Shown here piece by piece: positions 7,630 through 14,877 of a stretch of DNA of 20,163 nt (the stretch's first letter is position 1; each line of letters begins with the position of its first letter). A program made the translations under genes and the position numbers. Source of the stretch: Planctomycetota bacterium (lineage in GTDB: Bacteria; Planctomycetota; Planctomycetia; Pirellulales; Lacipirellulaceae); contig JAJRUA010000422.1 in NCBI GenBank assembly GCA_024278035.1, positions 1 through 20,163 on the forward strand, in the 5' to 3' direction. A model generated the notes under the pieces. It was not told the DNA's origin and did no database searches. It saw only the letters and a list, made by a program, of their open reading frames with translations.

Positions 7630-8471
7630 GCTGCTTCCTCCAATTCTTTGAGGGCGGCGTCGAATTCTTCGCCTCGGGCGGTTCGGTAATGCCAAAGGAC
7701 GCTGTTCTCCATGAACGAAACGCCTCGGCCTTTAATTGTGTGGGCAATCACGCAGGTTGGTATATCAGGTGCAATGGCCAGCGATGAAAGGCCTTGTTTT
7801 AGGCTTTTGTGGTCGTGCCCATCGACTTCGATAACATTCCAGCCGAAGCTCTCCCATTTATCGGTAAAGGGTTCGAGCCCTAAAGTTTCTGAGACGGGTG
7901 CGAGGCTTTGGATTTTGTTGAAGTCGATGATCGCAACAAGGTTGTCGAGTTTGTGGTGAGCGGCGAAGAGGATCGCTTCCCAGTTGGAGCCTTCATCGCA
8001 TTCGCCATCGCCCATGAGAACGACCACCCGATGGTCTGCACCGCCCAACTTGGCTGCCTTGGCCATACCTGTCGCTACAGGCAGGCCATGCCCTAAGGAG
8101 CCGGTCGAGAGTTCGACGCCGGGGATGCCTTTGTGCGAAACATGGCCGCTCAGGTCGGAGCCATCTTGATAATGGGTTTTCAGTTTTTCAAGGGGAAAGA
8201 AACCGATCTCCGCCAAGGCGGCGTAGATGGCCGCTCCCGCGTGCCCTTTGCTCAGAATGAACCGGTCTCGGAGCGGGTGCTGGGGGTTTTTCGGATCAAG
8301 GTTGAGAATATCGCCATATAGTACGGCAACAATGTCTGTCATCGAGAAGGCAGCACCGACGTGTGAACTGCCGCCACGACTGGTCATTTTGAGCGTATGA
8401 ATACGGATTTTTCGAGCTAACTCAGCGGTGTCCATCGACCTGATAGGGATAGAATCTAAAGGGGGATTCAT
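7626..8471 (-). CDS. Transketolase-like protein, N-terminal half (ThDP diphosphate-binding domain)
   Basis: A 281-residue ThDP-binding half-enzyme. SKGHAG (74-79) and GSLGHGLPVATGMA (about 124-136) match transketolase. The cofactor/Mg motif GDGECDEGSNWEA starts at 154 and ends with DFNKIQ (183-188), with Asp155 and Asn185 as likely Mg ligands. The length, less than half of a full transketolase, fits a split enzyme whose other half is the next gene. The ATG at 8471 forms an ATGA overlap with the stop of the upstream aldo/keto reductase gene; a second Met at codon 13 (MDTAEL) is an alternative. The gene pair inside a glycan operon implies sugar modification rather than the pentose phosphate pathway, which is an inference. 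Confidence 0.92.
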   Translation of the reverse strand: MNPPLDSIPIRSMDTAELARKIRIHTLKMTSRGGSSHVGAAFSMTDIVAVLYGDILNLDPKNPQHPLRDRFILSKGHAGAAIYAALAEIGFFPLEKLKTHYQDGSDLSGHVSHKGIPGVELSTGSLGHGLPVATGMAKAAKLGGADHRVVVLMGDGECDEGSNWEAILFAAHHKLDNLVAIIDFNKIQSLAPVSETLGLEPFTDKWESFGWNVIEVDGHDHKSLKQGLSSLAIAPDIPTCVIAHTIKGRGVSFMENSVLWHYRTARGEEFDAALKELEEAA

Positions 8472-9406
8472 GCTGCTTCGGTGAGTTGAGAGTGGGCGAG
8501 CAGACGGTAATCTTCGTTAGAAAGTGACCAATCGCTTGCGCCAACATTGTCATGGACTTGTGAGGGCGTTTTGGCTCCAAACAAGACACTGCTAACGATT
8601 GGCGTATCAAGGAGCCAACGAATGGCGACTTGGGCTGGTGTTTTGTTTAGCTTCTGAGCAATTTTTTTTATAATTGCGACGGTTCTAAGATTTCGAGAAA
8701 ACTTCTCTCCTTGAAAATTGTCATAGCGACTCCGACGGTCGTCCCAACCGAAACGAGAGTTTGCATCGTACTTGCCGGTTAATAACCCTTGGGCCAAAGA
8801 CCCCCAGGTCACGAGCGCTGCTTTAGTTTCGCGAAGCACAGGTTCCAAGGTCAAAGCCTCGTTATCGACAAGGCTCAATTGGACTTGAACGCATGCAATT
8901 TCGGCGATGTTGCGGGCCGACCGGATTTGGACGCTAGAAAAATTGGAGACGCCAATCGCTTGTATTTTGCCTTCTTGTCGACAACGTTCGAGTTCTTCAA
9001 TGGCGTCTTCGATGGGGGTCTTTCCATCGGGCCAGTGGATGTAGTAAAGGGGCAGGCAATCCAAGCGGAGCCGCCGAAGGCTTGCTTCTAGTGCTTCTCT
9101 CAGATATTGGACACTGATATCATTGACAAAATGGTTCTGTTCGTTCCTGCGAACGCCGAATTTCGTGGCGATAACGGCCTCATGTCTCTCGTTGCCCAAA
9201 GCACGCGACAAGAGTTCCTCAGAGTGCCCAAGTCCGTAGACATCAGCCGTATCAAAGAAATTGATGCCCGAATCGAGAGCCGCACGCACGGCTTGGATTG
9301 AATTGTTGTCGTCCGTCTCTCCCCAGCCATGGCCACCCAAAGGGCAACCGCCGAGCCCCAGTCGGCTTACGCATAAGCCAGAATTTGCGAGTAAAGTTTT
9401 TTCCAT
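8468..9406 (-). CDS. Aldo/keto reductase
   Basis: A 312-residue NAD(P)H-dependent oxidoreductase with a TIM-barrel fold. The full catalytic tetrad is visible: Asp52 and Tyr57 in FFDTADVYGLG, Lys82 in ATKFG and His124 in YYIHWPDG. GVSNFS (about 152-157) and RWLLDTPIVSSVLFGAKTP (cofactor side, C-terminal third) are typical of the AKR11/AKR12-like group. The stop of the upstream phosphoglycosyl transferase gene overlaps the start as TGATG; I used the ATG at 9406, and GTG at 9409 is equally possible. Its stop overlaps the start of the transketolase N half. This position suggests that it reduces a carbonyl made or used by the transketolase, or a nucleotide-sugar ketone. The substrate is not determinable. 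Confidence 0.9.
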   Translation of the reverse strand: MEKTLLANSGLCVSRLGLGGCPLGGHGWGETDDNNSIQAVRAALDSGINFFDTADVYGLGHSEELLSRALGNERHEAVIATKFGVRRNEQNHFVNDISVQYLREALEASLRRLRLDCLPLYYIHWPDGKTPIEDAIEELERCRQEGKIQAIGVSNFSSVQIRSARNIAEIACVQVQLSLVDNEALTLEPVLRETKAALVTWGSLAQGLLTGKYDANSRFGWDDRRSRYDNFQGEKFSRNLRTVAIIKKIAQKLNKTPAQVAIRWLLDTPIVSSVLFGAKTPSQVHDNVGASDWSLSNEDYRLLAHSQLTEAA

Positions 9407-10059
9407 CACGCAGTTTTCCGAAAAGGTTTGCTGGCAACAACAGCCACGGTGCGGAATAGAATCGAGAGGTCGCCCGGGAGCGAGCGCTCATCGACGTACT
9501 GTAGCCGTAGCTGATTTTTTCGGGGGAGGATGTCTTCTCGAAAAGTGCTGTCCGGATCGCCAATACCAACAGCGCTTTGGAGGTCATTGAATTCTAGGCT
9601 AGCGAGATCCGTAATGCCGGGGCGCACGGAGAGGATTCTCGCTTCCTCTTGTGTGTAGTTATCCGTGTACTCCGCTACTTCGGGGCGAGGGCCAACGAAA
9701 CTCATGTCGCCCTTTAGCACATTGAAAAATTGCGGGAGTTCATCTAACTTGAATCGACGAAGAAAGCTGCCCAATTTTGTAACCCGCGGGTCGTTTTTAC
9801 CGGTTGTTGTGCCGCCTATGGTTTCCGCATCGGTTACCATGGACCGAAATTTGTAGATCAAGAATGGCTTGCCGTGCCGTCCTGTTCTTTTTCCAAGGTA
9901 GAGCGCAGGGCCCTTTTGCGTCGCTTTCATCAAGCCTGTGATCGCAAGCATTAGTGGCGAGAAGGCCACGATTCCGATTAGAGCGAAAACGATATCGAAG
10001 CTACGCTTTATCGATTCATCCATCCCTTCCTTCAGAGATTTTTGGTCCGTTGCCCCCAT
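9406..10059 (-). CDS. Small monotopic phosphoglycosyl transferase (initiating sugar transferase)
   Basis: A 217-residue bacterial sugar transferase. It is predicted to move a sugar phosphate from a UDP-sugar to undecaprenyl phosphate at the inner face of the cytoplasmic membrane, the first step of a lipid-linked repeat unit. KRSFD (18-22) precedes one hydrophobic re-entrant helix (about 23-45). RTGRHGKPF (58-66), FRSM (71-74), the catalytic Asp106-Glu107 pair in LDELPQ, SFVGPRPE (120-127) and RPGITD (146-151) follow, all hallmark motifs. The lack of extra N-terminal membrane helices places it in the small (PglC-like) class rather than WbaP-like. The ATG at 10059 was chosen because AAAGGA lies 7 bases upstream; an earlier in-frame start at 10089 would overlap the TylF-like gene. 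Sugar specificity is unknown. Confidence 0.93.
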   Translation of the reverse strand: MGATDQKSLKEGMDESIKRSFDIVFALIGIVAFSPLMLAITGLMKATQKGPALYLGKRTGRHGKPFLIYKFRSMVTDAETIGGTTTGKNDPRVTKLGSFLRRFKLDELPQFFNVLKGDMSFVGPRPEVAEYTDNYTQEEARILSVRPGITDLASLEFNDLQSAVGIGDPDSTFREDILPRKNQLRLQYVDERSLPGDLSILFRTVAVVASKPFRKTA

Positions 10060-10066
10060 TGTGGTT

Positions 10067-10071
10067 TCCTT
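10067..10071 (-). promoter_or_regulatory. Ribosome binding site of the phosphoglycosyl transferase gene
   Basis: AAGGA on the minus strand, right after the stop of the TylF-like gene and 7 bases before the ATG at 10059. It decides the start over the upstream in-frame codon at 10089. Confidence 0.6.
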
Positions 10072-10072
10072 T

Positions 10073-10975
10073 CTAGGCGGCGTGAACACGGTTCTGCGAA
10101 GAGGTGTTGGGGGACGAGAGCGGTTTCATGAACGAACACCCGCCACGTCCATCGGGTACGAGCGTTGTCTCGATGCTTCGGTTACGAATGAACTCATCTG
10201 TGGCTTTCTGTGCTCCGTAACAACTGCAATAGTCATCAATGATGATTTGCCCCCCATCGCTTACTTGATCGTAGAGAGTTTCTAAACAGCATTTGGTTGA
10301 TTCGTACCAATCGCCATCGACTCTTAGTAAGGCTATTTCCCCTACTTGTTCGGCATGCAGAGGCAAAGTGTCTTGGAACCAACCTTTGACCAAAGTGATC
10401 GTCTCCTCGGCTAAACCAAAGTGGCCGAAGAGCAATTCGGAAACTTGTTCGTACGTACCTAAGCAGGATCCACGGGGGAGAGGACGAATATGTTGGCCCG
10501 TTTGACCTTCGGAAAAATCTTGGTTCGTTGGATCGGGAAGACCTTCAAAGGAATCAAAGAACCAGCAGCTTCGATTCGCGCCTTCGCCAGCAGCAACCAT
10601 ACTAATCAAAGCGGCACACCCTCCTTGAGCAACGCCGCATTCGACAAAAGAACCTTCGACTCCGCGTTGTACCAAGTCCTGCGCCAAATCGTGCGTGTGT
10701 TCTAGGCCAGGTGATCCAATGAGTGAGTAAGGCATCACGGCTAACACTCGTTCACGAGTTGTTACTACAGCCTGGTCCCCAGAGCGGCGAGCGCTTGCCA
10801 GTTGGGACTGATAGCTTCGGCGTAGTTGCCCTTGGTAAATGGCAAATGCTGGGTGGTAGACCGCTTCGTAGACGCGCTGCGGCAATACTCGATTCAGAGG
10901 CACCAATATCTTACGTGCAATACGCTTGAACAACGGAGGCTTGGCGTAGGGGTCGTAGAAATTTTCAGGAGTCAT
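10073..10975 (-). CDS. TylF/MycF-type (macrocin O-methyltransferase family) SAM methyltransferase
   Basis: A 300-residue protein with a class I SAM-dependent methyltransferase fold of the TylF family, which O-methylates sugars on macrolides and is also found in glycan clusters. FVECGVAQGG (110-119) is the SAM loop, and FFDSFEGLPDP (139-149) matches the family's acidic substrate/SAM motif. LLRVDGDWYEST (216-227) and IIIDDYC (244-250) carry the Asp residues (Asp220, Asp247, Asp248) that in MycF bind Mg. About 70 N-terminal residues precede the fold and are basic. It is 13 bases ahead of the phosphoglycosyl transferase start and 100 bases after the glycosyltransferase. It likely methylates a sugar hydroxyl of the repeat unit or a nucleotide sugar; this is inferred. 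Confidence 0.88.
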   Translation of the reverse strand: MTPENFYDPYAKPPLFKRIARKILVPLNRVLPQRVYEAVYHPAFAIYQGQLRRSYQSQLASARRSGDQAVVTTRERVLAVMPYSLIGSPGLEHTHDLAQDLVQRGVEGSFVECGVAQGGCAALISMVAAGEGANRSCWFFDSFEGLPDPTNQDFSEGQTGQHIRPLPRGSCLGTYEQVSELLFGHFGLAEETITLVKGWFQDTLPLHAEQVGEIALLRVDGDWYESTKCCLETLYDQVSDGGQIIIDDYCSCYGAQKATDEFIRNRSIETTLVPDGRGGCSFMKPLSSPNTSSQNRVHAA

Positions 10976-11016
10976 GAGTGACTTGTTCTTTCGTTAGAGG
11001 GGTGACATTCGCGACA

Positions 11017-11057
11017 GCTAGCATACGACCTGACTTCAGGAAATACGTAGCTAGCAT
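11017..11057. repeat. Two direct copies of AGCTAGCAT, 33 bp apart, upstream of the TylF-like gene
   Basis: GCTAGCAT occurs at 11017-11024 and 11050-11057, both preceded by A, so a 9-base direct repeat with 33-base period (about three helical turns). They lie in the 100-base gap between the glycosyltransferase stop and the TylF-like start. The arrangement could be a paired binding site for an internal promoter, but chance cannot be excluded. Confidence 0.3.
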
Positions 11058-11075
11058 CTCTGGTAAGCGGTGTCT

Positions 11076-12377
11076 TTAGAGGTTCTCGTTCGTTAGTTCT
11101 ACTCGGCCTGATTGAGCAAAAACCCCCTCCGTTGCAACTCGCAGGAGATGATCGGCCATGGCAGAGTAAATTTCCTCGGCAATAAATTTTTTCCGGAACA
11201 AATTGGCTGCGTTGATTGATAGGGTATTACAGAAATTTGGATTGCCCTGCAAGCGCAAAATAGCCTCGGTGAGTTGCTCGGCGCTCCCATTATCGTAAGT
11301 AATGCCGCTATCGTTCTGAGATAGCAGATCAGATAAAACGCCACGTAAGCTCGAAACTATCGGGAGGCCCGCAGAAAGGTATTCGATCGATTTGTTGGGT
11401 AAGCTACGCGAAAAGTCGTGACTGCTAACATAGGGGGCTAGCGCAGTCTTGGATATTCTCATCAGCGTCCATATTTGTGACGCACTCACCCATCCAGGCA
11501 TGGTTACGTTGGACAAGTTTGCGGCCAAACGATTCCATTCCTTCGATTTTTCCCCAGAACCACATAGGACAAAACGAACAGGACAACCCAAATGAGCCAG
11601 TTGTTTAGCTGCTCTCATAACGGTGGAGGATTCAAAATGACGCCCCAATGTGCCGAAAAAGCAAACGGTGAACTCACCGTTGTCGGACGTAATGCCATGT
11701 GTTTTCCAGAAGAGAGTAGCCGTCTTTATCTCCGTCTTGCTTGGGGCACATTGCGAGTAGCCCATGGGAAAAGCACAATCCCATTTGTTTCTTGACCTAA
11801 CAGCCTTCTCAAGTCCCCAATCAACAAATTCTTCTGTAATACCTGTTAGGGCAGAAGCTCCAGCGCACGCTGCCTCCGCTTGTTTGAAAAAAGGAGAAAA
11901 AATTTGTCTTGTAAGTCCTCTGAGTATAGAAGGAGAAAAGTCGACAAAAATATCAGGCCAAAGGTCGCGAATGTCTAGCACGACAGGGATTTTGTAGCGA
12001 GAACCATAATCGATTGCTGCAGAACAAAAGTCTAAAGTCGGAAGGGAGCTTACAATTACGTCGGGGCGGGACAGTTTATTGGCTTCCTCCATGAATTTGT
12101 CCGCTAACTGACGGTGGTTCCTAAGACGTTTTAACGAGATATTCTTCTTGTAACTGGGGGCGTGAAGCAGGCGTATCTTGCAATTAGGCATGAACGTCCA
12201 AGTAGAATCTTCCGAAACTAATTGGCGTTTTTCTTTGTGATTAAAAGTGGATGTCCACCAGGTGACTTGATGTCCCTTGTCCGCAAGGGACTTGGCAAGA
12301 TTCCCAGTTCTCCAGAGTCGATTTCCATTCCCTTCGCAGGGCAATGGTTCTCCAATACTAAGTAACCAAACTCGCAT
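11076..12377 (-). CDS. Glycosyltransferase, GT4-like (GT-B fold)
   Basis: A 433-residue retaining glycosyltransferase of the GT-B fold, WbuB-like. The N-terminal domain begins MRVWLLSIGEPLP and has a GNRLWRTGNLAKSLADKGH region typical of acceptor-side domains, plus LDIRDLWPD at about 134-142. The C-terminal donor domain begins at FFGTLGRHFE (240-249). LCGSGE is at about 271-276, and SLPNKSIEYLSAGLPIVSS (325-343) contains the EX7E-type donor motif, including Glu332. It would add one sugar to the lipid-linked precursor at the cytoplasmic face of the membrane. It is the only clear glycosyltransferase in the window besides the initiating enzyme. Base composition is more AT-rich than in the flanking transketolase and Wbp genes. 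Donor and linkage cannot be told. Confidence 0.9.
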   Translation of the reverse strand: MRVWLLSIGEPLPCEGNGNRLWRTGNLAKSLADKGHQVTWWTSTFNHKEKRQLVSEDSTWTFMPNCKIRLLHAPSYKKNISLKRLRNHRQLADKFMEEANKLSRPDVIVSSLPTLDFCSAAIDYGSRYKIPVVLDIRDLWPDIFVDFSPSILRGLTRQIFSPFFKQAEAACAGASALTGITEEFVDWGLEKAVRSRNKWDCAFPMGYSQCAPSKTEIKTATLFWKTHGITSDNGEFTVCFFGTLGRHFESSTVMRAAKQLAHLGCPVRFVLCGSGEKSKEWNRLAANLSNVTMPGWVSASQIWTLMRISKTALAPYVSSHDFSRSLPNKSIEYLSAGLPIVSSLRGVLSDLLSQNDSGITYDNGSAEQLTEAILRLQGNPNFCNTLSINAANLFRKKFIAEEIYSAMADHLLRVATEGVFAQSGRVELTNENL

Positions 12378-12414
12378 CCTGAGATTATGCCTAGAATTGT
12401 TGGTGTAATTGGCT

Positions 12415-12436
12415 ATCGCTAATGTAGCGATTTTTT
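12415..12436 (+). terminator. Terminator-like hairpin on the strand antisense to the operon
   Basis: ATCGCTA (12415-12421), loop ATG, TAGCGAT (12425-12431) gives a perfect 7-bp stem, followed by a run of T ending at 12436 on the plus strand. All genes here are on the minus strand, where no T-run follows, so it would stop rightward (antisense) transcription. It sits in the gap between the FkbM-type gene and the glycosyltransferase gene. Confidence 0.4.
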
Positions 12437-12505
12437 ATTCTGTTAGGATGGGTCTTATGGAAAGGCCCTTTTTAATGAGGGAATCCCCCTACATGTAGGC
12501 TGCGA

Positions 12506-13459
12506 TTAAGCGCAATGGCGTTTTTGATTGTCGGCTATAGTATGTAGACCGCGGCTCACAAGATAATTGGTAGCCATTCCTCCCATTCGGCTATCCTTGG
12601 TGTTCTCCACCTCTTTCATATCGTCGATGAGACTCTCATTTGTTTGGAAAATCATATCCCTACCATTGCAGGATTGGGCATAATCCCAATTTATCTTACG
12701 CATGAAATTATGGATGCTCTTAGATTCTAATCCAACTTCCTTTATTGCTAGCGGGTGAAATTCAAAGAAGATGGCAAAACCCTTGCATTTTTCAAGGACG
12801 TTCTCCAAGCCTTTCAAAACTCGGTACTCATTTCCTTCCACATCCATTTTTATGATAAAGAAACTGTCTTCTATCGAGTGAGGTGTGCTTGCTAGGTAGG
12901 TTTCCATTTTTAGGCAGGAGACGGGTACGCCACTTTTGAACTTTAGTGTTTGCTCTGAAGTCTTGAAGGTGCGGTTGGAAGCTGAGGAACGTTTTGATCG
13001 GAAAAGCATTGCCGTTGTATCTTTATCTCCGACAATCGCCTGTTCTACTTTGGCAATGTGACCAAAATTATTGACCAGAATCGATTTCTCAAGCGATTTC
13101 ATAGCCCTTAAATCGGGCTCAAAAGCATAGATTTGTTTTACGAGGCCGTATCGGCCAATAGCGGCTGTTGAAAGTGTGTAGGGACCATAGTTGGCACCGA
13201 TATCTAGTACGATACTTCCTGGGTTAAGGGAGACTGTGGAAAGGAAGGTATCTACCATATCCTTTTCGTAACCCTCTCTATCGGTGAAGTACTTAAAGCT
13301 AGCGTTGTCGCTAGAATCAAGGTACATGTAGTGGCTGTTGATAGCGATTTTTTTTAAGAAGGGACTCGCAAGAAAACGAGCAAAAACCGTTAAGGGTGAA
13401 ATGATTCGCCGTAGGGGGAGAGGCGAATTCCGGTAGATCGTAAAGAGGGATTTAATCAT
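12506..13459 (-). CDS. FkbM-family methyltransferase
   Basis: A 317-residue class I SAM-dependent methyltransferase. VLDIGANYGPYT (84-95) is the SAM-binding loop, YAFEPD (111-116) holds the acidic ribose-binding residue, and IKMDVEGNEYRVLKG (203-217) with FFEFHP (231-236) are diagnostic for FkbM. About 80 residues precede the fold, with a basic and hydrophobic N-terminus. The family O-methylates sugars or polyketides and is common in surface glycan loci. It lies between the polymerase and glycosyltransferase genes. A run of nine C (minus strand) lies 26 bases before the start codon. The gene is clearly AT-richer than the left part of the window; a 60-base sample at 12661-12720 has 23 G/C. The substrate is unknown. 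Confidence 0.9.
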   Translation of the reverse strand: MIKSLFTIYRNSPLPLRRIISPLTVFARFLASPFLKKIAINSHYMYLDSSDNASFKYFTDREGYEKDMVDTFLSTVSLNPGSIVLDIGANYGPYTLSTAAIGRYGLVKQIYAFEPDLRAMKSLEKSILVNNFGHIAKVEQAIVGDKDTTAMLFRSKRSSASNRTFKTSEQTLKFKSGVPVSCLKMETYLASTPHSIEDSFFIIKMDVEGNEYRVLKGLENVLEKCKGFAIFFEFHPLAIKEVGLESKSIHNFMRKINWDYAQSCNGRDMIFQTNESLIDDMKEVENTKDSRMGGMATNYLVSRGLHTIADNQKRHCA

Positions 13460-13485
13460 TGGTTTATACTAAGGTTTTAGAATCT

Positions 13486-13494
13486 GGGGGGGGG
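13486..13494. repeat. G9 homopolymer between polymerase and FkbM genes
   Basis: Nine consecutive G on the plus strand (C9 in the operon transcript), 21 bases after the polymerase stop and 26 bases before the FkbM start. Upstream of the start the FkbM frame is closed by TAG at 13469-13471, so length changes could affect transcription, RNA structure or ribosome access but not the reading frame. Confidence 0.75.
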
Positions 13495-13515
13495 ATAGCA
13501 GTGACGGATAAGTAG

Positions 13516-14877
13516 TTATCTTTTGTTGTGATGGCAGTGGTTCACGAGCGACGGATTGCTTGTCATCGCTGGTCTTGAATTGAGCACTAGGGCTGTTTTA
13601 TGTCTGTGATTCAATGTTCTCTTAGCCATCCTCGCTACTGATGGCTGGCGTATTGAGGAACAGGGAAACGAAGCTAGCATCGCGCAGATGAAAATACCTC
13701 GACTATCAAAAAAGTCACCACTGAATTGGCTGGCAGAGAGAAACATAACAGCGCATGCTAAGCTGGGCACATGTAGTTGGTTTGACGGAGTTAGTGCGTT
13801 TCGTAAAAAACAACCTGTTGTTAACAATAATAAGAGGACGGCAACGATCCCTCCTTCGCATAGAAGTTCACAAAAGATATTGTGCGGGTGTGAGATGTTT
13901 ATCGCATTGTCCTCAATCATTAAGGCCGTCCACCCTGAGATGCCGGCCCCAAAGACAGGATAGTCTTTCCATATTCTGATGGCTTCCTCGGCTAATTTGT
14001 CTCGGCCGGAGGTGTAGCCATCTTGGAAAGTTAGCTCGATAATACGATAAGAGAATGTTTCGTATACTTGGTTTCCGAGTGGAGTAAAGCAAAGGAGAAA
14101 TACCCCTATCAATAATCCGCCAGTTACGAGTAGGAATTTTGAAGTTACCTTAGTTCTTTCAGACCAGAGGTAGACAGATCCTCCCAGCAATGCCGCTAGC
14201 ATTCCTCCGCGAGATCCGGAGAGAACAATCAAGCCAGCGGCTATGAGTACAAGCATTAGTTTTAAGGGGTGGTGTTGCTTCGACATGCCCATACATCCGG
14301 CTCCAAAAAGGAACATTAATCTTGCAAAGACGTTAGGGCCTCCTCCCAGAGCCGCTAGCCTGCCGCTTCCTAGCGAGATCAAGGCAAACACAGCAATAAT
14401 TCCAGTCAGGTACACTAGCGATTTCCAAAAAGCACGATGGAATAGCTCAGCGTCAGTAGACAAATGCCAAAGAGCTACAGCTAGTATTACGCCAAGCGTA
14501 AGAAAGGTCTCATAAGCCTTGTAAGTGCCAAGCCTTAGGTCGGGTGTCCATGCCGAGGATCCTATAAAATAAAGCATGAGCATCACGAGTGATAGGAAAG
14601 CTAATTTTCTGTAGCGTAAAATTGTTTGGTCTTGCTTTCCCCCACGGCGTAATCGAGGGATTTTTAATAGCAAGACAGTGGAAAGGAGTACCGGAAGAGC
14701 CCATAGGCGTGGCTCCTGAAACACGGAAAAATTCAAACTAAATTGCCGCTCGGATTCGATACCAAGAAGCCGCTCAGGACTCCACCGCCCTACGAGCAAG
14801 AAGAATGCTGTTGTTGCACCAGCAATATTTGCGTTAAGGGTAGCGTGATTAGGAAAAGACACGGTTGAATTATCCAA
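13516..14877 (-). CDS. O-antigen polymerase/ligase family membrane protein (Wzy/WaaL-like)
   Basis: A 453-residue multi-spanning inner-membrane protein of the O-antigen ligase/polymerase superfamily. It is rich in hydrophobic segments from about 20 to 415. GGGPNVFARLMF (178-189), LSGSRGGMLAALLGG (219-233), GRDKLAEEAIRIWKDYP (291-307), and INISHPHNIFCELLCEGG (327-343) are the usual landmarks, including the periplasmic loop before the HPHNxFxE motif. As the only such protein in the operon, beside Wzx, it is most likely the Wzy polymerase that joins repeat units at the outer face of the membrane. A ligase role cannot be excluded. The likely start is TTG at 14877, overlapping the Wzx stop by 8 bases, with no ATG near; a GTG at 14862 is an alternative. 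The last 40 residues are polar and basic. Confidence 0.87.
   Translation of the reverse strand: MDNSTVSFPNHATLNANIAGATTAFFLLVGRWSPERLLGIESERQFSLNFSVFQEPRLWALPVLLSTVLLLKIPRLRRGGKQDQTILRYRKLAFLSLVMLMLYFIGSSAWTPDLRLGTYKAYETFLTLGVILAVALWHLSTDAELFHRAFWKSLVYLTGIIAVFALISLGSGRLAALGGGPNVFARLMFLFGAGCMGMSKQHHPLKLMLVLIAAGLIVLSGSRGGMLAALLGGSVYLWSERTKVTSKFLLVTGGLLIGVFLLCFTPLGNQVYETFSYRIIELTFQDGYTSGRDKLAEEAIRIWKDYPVFGAGISGWTALMIEDNAINISHPHNIFCELLCEGGIVAVLLLLLTTGCFLRNALTPSNQLHVPSLACAVMFLSASQFSGDFFDSRGIFICAMLASFPCSSIRQPSVARMAKRTLNHRHKTALVLNSRPAMTSNPSLVNHCHHNKR

Noticed and set aside
7630..7695. A longer start for the transketolase C half
   Set aside because: The added Arg/Pro-rich residues are the shadow of the upstream coding frame; the ATGA overlap at 7626-7629 fits the pattern of the neighbouring genes.
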